Assembly (NCBI GenBank): GCA_016296165.1 | Contig: JAEDJV010000154.1 | Span: 1-5,584 of the forward strand | Source: Oscillospiraceae bacterium | GTDB lineage: Bacteria; Bacillota; Clostridia; Oscillospirales; Ruminococcaceae | DNA: 5,584 bases | Direction: 5' to 3' | Part shown: in pieces, positions 1 to 4,142 of the stretch | Numbering within the stretch: the first letter of the stretch is position 1 | How the letters are laid out: every line of letters starts with the position of its first letter | Notes under the pieces: model-generated | What the model was told of the DNA's origin: nothing | The model's database searches: none | What the model saw: the letters and a program-made list of their open reading frames with translations, nothing else | Position numbers and translations under genes: made by a program

Positions 1-102
1 CTTAACCAGTACGAAGGTGCAGATGAAAAATCAAAGGATCTGGCGAAAAAACTTATCAAGATCGAAGAAAATCTCGGTGATGATATCAGAGAATATCTAT
101 AA
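1..102 (+). CDS. C-terminal fragment of an unidentified protein
   Basis: The frame is open from the first base to a TAA at 100-102, giving 33 residues that start LNQYEGADEKSK and end DDIREYL. The fragment is rich in Lys, Glu and Asp and looks like an amphipathic helical tail. It has no motif that I recognise, so no function is proposed. That it is coding is supported by the stop codon lying directly against a strong stem-loop with a T tract on the plus strand, as expected for the end of a transcription unit, and by the absence of any better frame. It converges on dapB and is probably unrelated to the lysine genes. The start lies outside the window. Confidence 0.6.
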   Translation, partial: LNQYEGADEKSKDLAKKLIKIEENLGDDIREYL

Positions 103-145
103 AAAACAATGCGTCCGGAAAACTTCCGAACGCATTGTTTTTTTA
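101..145. terminator. Bidirectional intrinsic terminator between the left-edge gene and dapB
   Basis: The arms at 105-120 and 124-139 form a 16-position stem around a 3-base loop (121-123). Ten outer pairs (AACAATGCGT with ACGCATTGTT) and five inner pairs (CGGAA with TTCCG) are perfect. The remaining position is a C/A mismatch in plus-strand RNA but a U-G wobble in minus-strand RNA, so the stem is continuous for the dapB transcript. T tracts flank both sides: seven T at 138-144 on plus, and six T on minus (A run at 101-106). It can therefore end both the edge gene, whose stop overlaps the A run, and the asd-dapA-dapB mRNA, whose last stop codon is at 146-148. Confidence 0.9.
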
Positions 146-904
146 TTAGATTTCTTTTAGAACATCAGACATATCATACATACCTGCCGGTTTGCCTTTG
201 ATAAATACAGCAGCATTGATAGATCCCACAGCAAAGACCGTCCTTGATGATGCGCTATGCGAAAGCGTAATCACCTCGTCCTTGCCTGCGAAAATTATTT
301 CGTGTTCACCGACAATGGTGCCGCCTCTTACAGCGTGTATGCCGATTTCTTTCTTTTCACGTTTCTTACGCTGTGAATGTCTGTCATACACATACTGCTT
401 GGTATTATCAAATGTTTCATTAATTCCGTTAGCAAGCATAAGTGCCGTTCCGCTTGGTGCATCAAGCTTCTGGTTGTGATGTTTCTCAATGATCTCGATA
501 TCATACTGCTCGCCTAAGAAAGCTGCAGCTTTTTTTGAAAGTTCAACAAGAAGGTTGATTCCCATTGACATGTTCCATGAGAAAAATACAGGAATCTGCT
601 TTGAAGCATCCTTTATCTTTGCAATCTGTTCGTCTGAATAACCAGTTGTAGCAAATACTACAGGAGTACCTGTCATAAGGCTGTATTCAAGAAGACTGTC
701 AAGAAGTGCAGGATTTGAAAAATCTATTATTACATCTGCCTTTACTGTAAGTTCTGACGGCTTGGCAACTATCGGAAAATCAGCATAGCTTTCAGTAAAA
801 ATGTCTATTCCGCCGACTACTCTGCAGTCTTCTCTCTCGGAAATACATGAGTAAATCATCTTACCCATACGGCCGTTTGCACCGCTGATAACTATATCAG
901 TCAT
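146..904 (-). CDS. dapB: 4-hydroxy-tetrahydrodipicolinate reductase (DapB)
   Basis: This cytoplasmic enzyme reduces 4-hydroxy-tetrahydrodipicolinate to tetrahydrodipicolinate with NAD(P)H, the second committed step of the diaminopimelate/lysine branch. The protein has 252 residues, slightly shorter than the E. coli enzyme. The Rossmann nucleotide-binding loop GANGRMG is at 8-14, DFSNP at 61-65 and ATTGYS at 85-90. The family signature EKHHNQKLDAPSGTA at 140-154 carries the presumed catalytic H142 and K146 (E. coli H159 and K163). VRGGTIVGEHE at 192-202 and SHSASSR at 215-221 complete the substrate and tetramer region. The ATG is preceded by AAGGA with 8 bases of spacing. It is the last gene of the operon, 24 bases after dapA, and its stop lies against the terminator. 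All key residues are present and nothing looks truncated. Confidence 0.97.
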   Translation of the reverse strand: MTDIVISGANGRMGKMIYSCISEREDCRVVGGIDIFTESYADFPIVAKPSELTVKADVIIDFSNPALLDSLLEYSLMTGTPVVFATTGYSDEQIAKIKDASKQIPVFFSWNMSMGINLLVELSKKAAAFLGEQYDIEIIEKHHNQKLDAPSGTALMLANGINETFDNTKQYVYDRHSQRKKREKKEIGIHAVRGGTIVGEHEIIFAGKDEVITLSHSASSRTVFAVGSINAAVFIKGKPAGMYDMSDVLKEI

Positions 905-928
905 TTTTTCATTCCTTTCAGAATCTTT

Positions 929-1819
929 TTACTTTACAAGACCGAGTTCAATCATTGAATCCTTCATGATCTTGATATTCTCTTCAGCCATAGGATAGAG
1001 AGGCATACGACAGATACCGCAGTTCCATCCCATAATATTCATTGCTTCCTTAACCGGAATCGGATTAACCTCTATAAACAGGTTATTTATGAACTTAAGG
1101 AGCTTAGCCTGGAGCTTTGCAGCTTCTGCACAGTTATTGTCAAGGCAGTACTGAGCAATCATGTGTGTTTCCTTAGGCATTACATTTGAAAGAACTGAAA
1201 TAACACCCTTTCCGCCAAGAGCCATAAGAGGAACTATCTGATCATCGTTTCCGCTGTAAACATCAAGAAGATCTCCGCATTCTGCAATGAGCTTTGCTAC
1301 GTAGCTTATATTGCCGCTTGCTTCCTTAACAGCAACGATATTCTTATGCTGTCCAAGCTTCTTGTATGTGTCAATTGCTATATTTACACCTGTTCTGCCA
1401 GGAATGTTGTAAAGGATAATCGGAATGTTTACCGCATCAGCGATTGCTGTGAAGTGAGCAACAAGACCTCTCTGTGATGACTTGTTATAGTAAGGAGTAA
1501 CGATAAGGAGTCCGTCAGCGCCGAGTTCCTCAGCCTTCTGTGACAGTTCGATAGCATACTTTGTATCATTGCTTCCTGTACCAGCGATAACCGGAACTCT
1601 CTTAGCTGTTCTCTCAACACAGAATCTGATACATTCGAGATGTTCCTCATCTGTCATTGTTGATGATTCACCTGTTGTTCCGCATACGATAATTGCGTCT
1701 GTTCCGTTTTCTATCTGATAATCAATGTTCTTTCCAAACTGTTCAAAATTAATTGAACCATCTTCATTCATCGGAGTTACAATAGCAACTCCGGCGCCGG
1801 TAAATATTGTGTTCTTCAT
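929..1819 (-). CDS. dapA: 4-hydroxy-tetrahydrodipicolinate synthase (DapA)
   Basis: DapA condenses pyruvate with aspartate semialdehyde, the product of the asd gene just upstream, to form 4-hydroxy-tetrahydrodipicolinate. It is a class I aldolase-type TIM barrel acting through a Schiff base. The 296-residue length is normal. Known active-site positions align with E. coli at a constant offset of +4: T48 and T49 in GTTGE (47-51), Y111 in PYYNKSSQ, Y137 and R142 in LYNIPGRTG (136-144), and the Schiff-base lysine K165 in VAVKEASG (162-169). The ATG is preceded by AAGGAGAGGA, a strong ribosome binding site whose AAGGAG part is at 1831-1836. The gene follows asd by 25 bases and precedes dapB by 24, with no promoter or terminator visible between them, so the three are co-transcribed. 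Some paralogues of this family are N-acetylneuraminate lyases, but the gene context and residues favour DapA strongly. Confidence 0.97.
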   Translation of the reverse strand: MKNTIFTGAGVAIVTPMNEDGSINFEQFGKNIDYQIENGTDAIIVCGTTGESSTMTDEEHLECIRFCVERTAKRVPVIAGTGSNDTKYAIELSQKAEELGADGLLIVTPYYNKSSQRGLVAHFTAIADAVNIPIILYNIPGRTGVNIAIDTYKKLGQHKNIVAVKEASGNISYVAKLIAECGDLLDVYSGNDDQIVPLMALGGKGVISVLSNVMPKETHMIAQYCLDNNCAEAAKLQAKLLKFINNLFIEVNPIPVKEAMNIMGWNCGICRMPLYPMAEENIKIMKDSMIELGLVK

Positions 1820-1844
1820 AATAAAATCCTCTCCTTAAAAAAGA

Positions 1845-2924
1845 TTAGTCAAAGTAACCCTTTGCTGCAAGTAATTCAGCAAGAAGTACAGCACCGCCTG
1901 CAGCACCTCTTAATGTATTGTGTGAAAGACATACAAACTTGTAGTCATACTGTGTATCTTCTCTTAAGCGGCCGATTGAAACTGCCATACCGCCTTCCAT
2001 GTCTCTGTCAAGCTTAGCCTGCGGACGATCATTTTCTTCAAAGTAGTTAAGGAACTGCTTTGGTGCATGCGGAAGTTCAAGTTCCTGAGGTACGCCTGCG
2101 AATTCCTTCCAGCACTGAAGAATTTCTTCCTTAGTTGGCTTGTTTTCAAATGTTACAAATACAGCAGCTGTGTGACCGTTTGAAACCGGAACACGCAGAC
2201 ACTGTGTTGTGATGTTAGGTGTCTGAGCCTTAACAATCTTTCCGTTTTCGATTGTACCCCATACCTTGAGTGGTTCCTGTTCAGACTTTTCTTCTTCGCC
2301 GCCGATATATGGAATAAGGTTATCAACCATCTCCGGCCATGTCTCAAAAGTCTTGCCTGCACCTGAGATAGCCTGATATGTACATGCGAGTACATTTTTG
2401 ATACCAAACTTTCTTAACGGATGAAGAGCAGGAACATAACTCTGAATTGAGCAGTTTGACTTAACAGCAATAAAGCCCTTCTTTGTACCAAGTCTTTCTC
2501 TCTGTGACTTGATTATTTCAATATGATCAGGATTGATTTCAGGAACTACCATTGGAACATCATCTGTAAATCTGTGAGCACTGTTGTTTGAAACTACAGG
2601 GCATTCAGCCTTTGCATAAGCTTCTTCAAGAGCCTTGATTTCGTCCTTCTTCATATCAACCGCACAGAATACAAAGTCAACCTGTGAAGCGATTTCATTT
2701 ATATCAGCTGTTGCATCATAGAGAACCATGTTTTTCATTGATTCCGGCATAGGAGTTGTCATAGCCCATCTGCTGCCTGCTGCTTCTTCGTATGTCTTAC
2801 CCTTTGAACGAGGTGAAGCTGCGAGAAGCTTTACATTAAACCATGGGTGATTCTCAAGAAGTGTTGCGAATCTCTGACCAACCATACCTGTTGCACCGAT
2901 GATACCTACATTGTACTGTTTCAT
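1845..2924 (-). CDS. asd: Aspartate-semialdehyde dehydrogenase, archaeal/fungal-type
   Basis: Asd reduces aspartyl-4-phosphate to aspartate semialdehyde with NADPH, the branch point to lysine/diaminopimelate and to threonine/methionine. The 359 residues begin with a Rossmann loop GATGMVGQRF (10-19). The catalytic cysteine is C158 in KSNCSIQ, with Q184 in TYQAISGAG, R244 and H251 in RVPVSNGHTAA; the R-to-H spacing of 7 matches E. coli R267/H274. The length, the SNCSIQ cysteine loop, and the C-terminal SIGRLRED and HNTLRGAAGGAVL stretches place it in the archaeal/yeast Hom2-like subfamily rather than the classic proteobacterial one. The start is fixed by GGAGG at 2935-2939, ten bases before the ATG and just past the riboswitch terminator. 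It is the first gene of the operon and so the one directly gated by the riboswitch. Aspartokinase is not in the window. Confidence 0.95.
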   Translation of the reverse strand: MKQYNVGIIGATGMVGQRFATLLENHPWFNVKLLAASPRSKGKTYEEAAGSRWAMTTPMPESMKNMVLYDATADINEIASQVDFVFCAVDMKKDEIKALEEAYAKAECPVVSNNSAHRFTDDVPMVVPEINPDHIEIIKSQRERLGTKKGFIAVKSNCSIQSYVPALHPLRKFGIKNVLACTYQAISGAGKTFETWPEMVDNLIPYIGGEEEKSEQEPLKVWGTIENGKIVKAQTPNITTQCLRVPVSNGHTAAVFVTFENKPTKEEILQCWKEFAGVPQELELPHAPKQFLNYFEENDRPQAKLDRDMEGGMAVSIGRLREDTQYDYKFVCLSHNTLRGAAGGAVLLAELLAAKGYFD

Positions 2925-2957
2925 AGAAAAATAACCTCCAAAAAAAATTTTCTAAAT

Positions 2958-2996
2958 AAAAAAACCGGAAACAAAAATGTAATTTTTGCACCGGTT
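2958..2996 (-). terminator. Intrinsic terminator of the lysine riboswitch expression platform
   Basis: In minus-strand RNA, AACCGG (2996-2991) pairs with CCGGTT (2968-2963). Above a small internal loop, GCAAAAAU (2989-2982) pairs with AUUUUUGU (2978-2971), closing a 3-base loop. Seven T residues end at 2958. The structure lies between the aptamer and the asd ribosome binding site, so termination here would prevent expression of the whole asd-dapA-dapB operon. Its 5' arm contains ACCGGT, which is also complementary to a segment of the aptamer's closing stem. Confidence 0.9.
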
Positions 2997-3060
2997 CATC
3001 AGTCAATATAATAAGAAAAATACTGATACGCATAAAATATATCTTCCCTGCGTACCGGTA
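2989..3060 (-). promoter_or_regulatory. Candidate antiterminator pairing (ACCGGT with ACCGGT)
   Basis: The aptamer P1 3' strand reads CTACCGGTACG on minus, and its ACCGGT occupies 3059-3054. The terminator 5' arm carries the same self-complementary ACCGGT at 2995-2990. The two copies can pair with each other over 6 bp plus a flanking U-G. That pairing would break P1 and the terminator at once, giving the lysine-free, transcribing state. The intervening RNA holds a 6-bp helper hairpin, ATCAGT/ACTGAT (3027-3022 with 3003-2998), which would shorten the loop. The complementarity is seen directly; the switching role is inferred from known lysine riboswitches. Confidence 0.7.
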
Positions 3061-3220
3061 GCTCTCCATCACACTGAATGATGACAGTTACATACCTGTT
3101 CGGCATGTACCCAGAATGCATCTTACCAGAACACACTCTTCGGCAGTCTCACCTTTCATGCCCGTTCCGTACGGAATGGTTTTCCTCACGGACATTACTT
3201 ATCTCGACTGCACCTCTACC
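3056..3220 (-). promoter_or_regulatory. Lysine riboswitch aptamer (L-box)
   Basis: Read on minus, the element opens with GGTAGAGGTGCAGTCGAG, has AAGTA in the junction loop, GAAAGGTGAGACTGCCGAAG in the core, and closes with GATGGAGAGCTACC, all hallmarks of the lysine riboswitch. Helices visible: P1 GGTAG (3220-3216) with CTACC (3060-3056); P2 GCAGTC (3211-3206) with GACTGC (3148-3143); a P3 hairpin made with several G-U pairs (AGAGTGTGT with ATGCATTCT); P4 ACATGCC with GGTATGT; P5 CATCA (3083-3079) with TGATG (3071-3067). The length of about 165 bases fits a complete aptamer. It precedes asd-dapA-dapB, which matches the expected lysine feedback, and the downstream terminator indicates control of transcription elongation. 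Confidence 0.96.
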
Positions 3221-3228
3221 TTTTTAAT

Positions 3229-3257
3229 ATAATAACACTTTATACTTATCATGTCAA
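3229..3257 (-). promoter_or_regulatory. Sigma-A promoter of the riboswitch-asd-dapA-dapB operon
   Basis: On minus, a perfect -35 TTGACA (3257-3252) is followed by a 17-base spacer and the -10 box TATTAT (3234-3229). The predicted start is near 3222, immediately before the GGTAG of aptamer helix P1, so the transcript begins almost directly with the riboswitch. An A/T-rich stretch lies upstream. The strong core promoter suggests that control depends mainly on the riboswitch. Confidence 0.88.
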
Positions 3258-3316
3258 TAGTTTTCTGAGATATTTTTTTATTCTAATATATGTTATTTCC
3301 TCCGTTCAGGATACCT

Positions 3317-3382
3317 GGTTTTTCTGTTATTGAAAAATCTTTTACTGCATGCTATAATTCTGAATGAAAATAATGAAAAACC
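3317..3382. repeat. Imperfect inverted repeat in the spacer downstream of the toxin gene
   Basis: GGTTTTTC at 3317-3324 is the reverse complement of GAAAAACC at 3375-3382. After a small asymmetric internal loop, TTATT (3327-3331) pairs with AATAA (3369-3373). The 37-base interior contains the plus-strand promoter -10 box. It has no T tract suited to termination of the toxin mRNA. It may be a chance AT-rich symmetry or a relic of a small mobile repeat; nothing identifies a mobile element. Confidence 0.4.
3330..3358 (+). promoter_or_regulatory. Candidate plus-strand promoter facing the toxin gene
   Basis: TTGAAA at 3330-3335, a 17-base spacer and a perfect TATAAT at 3353-3358 preceded by an extended TG (3350-3351) make a near-consensus sigma-A promoter on the plus strand. 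It does not drive a recognisable protein gene: the only ATG frame after the predicted start near 3365 codes for about 14 residues and has no ribosome binding site. The transcript would run toward the 3' end of the toxin gene, antisense to the toxin-antitoxin mRNA. Confidence 0.5.
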
Positions 3383-3405
3383 GGCAGAACAACAGTTATC
3401 CAATT

Positions 3406-3429
3406 TGAATGTAGTTCATTCATTTTTTT
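3406..3429 (+). terminator. Weak candidate terminator of a short plus-strand RNA
   Basis: TGAATG (3406-3411) pairs with CATTCA (3417-3422) around a 5-base loop and is followed at once by seven T (3423-3429). The stem is only 6 bp and AU-rich, so termination would be inefficient. With the promoter at 3330-3358 it would delimit an RNA of roughly 65 bases. The structure stops just before the toxin stop codon at 3435-3437. Confidence 0.35.
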
Positions 3430-3434
3430 ATTTA

Positions 3435-3707
3435 TCAGGTACAAGTATAGATATCTCGTCTGTGTCCAATTTCAAGTATAAGGATAATTACTTTACTGTC
3501 CTGTATTTCGGCAATTAGCCTGTAATCTCCGATACGATACCGCCACTGTCCTGAACGGTTCGAGGTAAGACCTTTTCCATGCTGCCTTGGATTTTCACAA
3601 TTCTGAAGATTTTTCAATAACCATGATGTAATCAGTTTAGCAGTAGCTTTATCAAGTTTAGAGAGCTGCTTCTTTGCCTTATCCGTAAATTCAACTGTAT
3701 ATTTCAT
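3435..3707 (-). CDS. RelE/ParE-family toxin of a type II toxin-antitoxin pair
   Basis: The 90-residue basic protein matches the RelE fold. Its N-terminal strand-helix reads YTVEFTDKAKKQLSKLDKA (3-21), followed by a second helix, GKGLTSNRSGQWRYRIGDYRLIAEI (44-68) and the C-terminal strand ending GHRRDIY (81-87). Candidate ribonuclease residues by comparison with E. coli RelE (R61, R81, Y87) are R63, R83 or R84, and Y87. Members of this group usually cleave mRNA on the ribosome; gyrase poisoning of the ParE type cannot be excluded from sequence alone. The ATG overlaps the antitoxin stop by one base (TGATG at 3709-3705), implying translational coupling. The gene is intact, with no frameshift. 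No convincing terminator follows it before the lysine operon promoter. Confidence 0.88.
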   Translation of the reverse strand: MKYTVEFTDKAKKQLSKLDKATAKLITSWLLKNLQNCENPRQHGKGLTSNRSGQWRYRIGDYRLIAEIQDSKVIILILEIGHRRDIYTCT

Positions 3708-3928
3708 CAGGACAGCTCTAACTCCTTCATCACATCTTCAAGACTATAGGTAACAGGATTGTCTCTGTATTCCTCCATAGCTTTTTCATATGCCTTTAAG
3801 TCGAACTCGTCCTCAATACGTTCAAGTACAGATTTTCTAAGTAATTCAGATACAGATATACCGTTCATTTCAGCATAAGCTTTTATTAGCTGAGAGTCTG
3901 AATCATTAAGTCTAAGTGATACTGTCAT
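3707..3928 (-). CDS. Ribbon-helix-helix antitoxin (RelB/DUF6290-like)
   Basis: The 73-residue antitoxin has an N-terminal DNA-binding ribbon-helix-helix: strand TVSLRL (2-7), helix to about 21, the turn NGIS (23-25 region) and a second helix to about 40. The acidic tail from 41 on (EFDLKAYEKAMEEY, then YSLEDVMKELELS) should wrap the toxin. I place the start at the ATG at 3928 rather than the GTG at 3937, because that GTG overlaps the ribosome binding site GAAGGGAG (3944-3937), which lies 8 bases before the ATG. The gene precedes the toxin with a one-base overlap, the usual order that lets the antitoxin lead. It most likely represses its own promoter through the palindrome at 3946-3962. The family name is a judgement from pattern; the role as antitoxin is well supported by context. 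Confidence 0.87.
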   Translation of the reverse strand: MTVSLRLNDSDSQLIKAYAEMNGISVSELLRKSVLERIEDEFDLKAYEKAMEEYRDNPVTYSLEDVMKELELS

Positions 3929-3936
3929 ATTAAACA

Positions 3937-3944
3937 CTCCCTTC
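3937..3944 (-). promoter_or_regulatory. Ribosome binding site that sets the antitoxin start
   Basis: GAAGGGAG on minus lies 8 bases before the ATG at 3928-3926. The upstream in-frame GTG at 3937-3935 begins inside this site and would have no spacing, so it cannot use it. Confidence 0.8.
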
Positions 3945-3945
3945 T

Positions 3946-3962
3946 GTAATACATTGTATTAC
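3946..3962. promoter_or_regulatory. Palindromic operator for antitoxin autoregulation
   Basis: GTAATACA-T-TGTATTAC (plus strand) is a perfect inverted repeat of two 8-base arms around one central base. It spans the entire -10 box (3953-3958) of the toxin-antitoxin promoter and the predicted start site. A dimeric ribbon-helix-helix antitoxin bound here would block RNA polymerase. The palindrome is seen directly; the binding partner is inferred. Confidence 0.82.
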
Positions 3963-3981
3963 ATTTTTTTAGTTTTGTCAA
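3953..3981 (-). promoter_or_regulatory. Promoter of the toxin-antitoxin operon
   Basis: On minus, TTGACA (3981-3976), a 17-base spacer and TACAAT (3958-3953) form a near-perfect sigma-A promoter. The start should fall near 3946, leaving a leader of only about 18 bases before the antitoxin ATG. Such strength fits an operon held down by its own antitoxin. Confidence 0.87.
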
Positions 3982-4030
3982 TGGGTATTTTTCCTATTCT
4001 TCATAATATACTGTACAAAATCGGAGTGAA

Positions 4031-4064
4031 AGAAATGAAAAGGGCTGCTCTTTAGAGCAACCCT
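4031..4064 (-). terminator. Intrinsic terminator after the diguanylate cyclase gene
   Basis: On minus, AGGGTTGCTCT (4064-4054) pairs with AGAGCAGCCCT (4051-4041) around a 2-base loop, then CCCTTTTCATTTCTTTC follows. The eleven-position stem is continuous in minus-strand RNA through one U-G pair, whereas the plus strand has a C/A mismatch and no T tract, so it serves the minus strand. The interrupted T tract makes it moderate in strength. It separates the cyclase from the toxin-antitoxin promoter. Confidence 0.7.
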
Positions 4065-4069
4065 CACTT

Positions 4070-4129
4070 CCACTTTATCCGGAAATGTTCCGGAATGGCA
4101 GGACTCACCACTTTTACAACTGCCACTTT
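4070..4129 (-). repeat. Structured 3' untranslated region with two stem-loops and three AAAGTGG repeats
   Basis: Between the cyclase stop codon and its terminator lie two further hairpins: TGGCAG/CTGCCA (4125-4120 with 4101-4096) and a perfect 7-bp TCCGGAA/TTCCGGA with a 3-base loop (4094-4088 with 4084-4078). The heptamer AAAGTGG occurs three times on minus (4129-4123, 4114-4108, 4076-4070), two of them followed closely by GTGAG. Neither hairpin has a T tract. They could stabilise the mRNA 3' end or bind a regulator; no known family is recognised. Confidence 0.5.
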
Positions 4130-4142
4130 GATAATCATTTTA

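Noticed and set aside
3056..3220. Other leader types considered for the asd upstream region (T-box, other amino acid riboswitches)
   Set aside because: There is no T-box tRNA-acceptor bulge motif. The GGTAGAGGTGCAG opening, the GAAAGGTGAGACTGCCGAAG core and the GGAGAGCTACC close are specific to the lysine class.
3364..3408. Short ATG frame directly after the plus-strand promoter (about 14 residues)
   Set aside because: It would be essentially leaderless with no ribosome binding site, and the peptide has no recognisable property. A non-coding RNA fits better.
3330..3518. Plus-strand open frame of about 62 codons over the spacer and the toxin 3' end
   Set aside because: Its nominal start is a TTG that is part of a promoter -35 box. 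It has no ribosome binding site and overlaps a real gene in antisense.
4034..4054. Tiny plus-strand frame with a GGAG upstream (M-K-R-A-A-L, stop)
   Set aside because: It has only six codons, no convincing promoter, and it coincides with the terminator stem of the cyclase transcript. The GGAG is probably chance.
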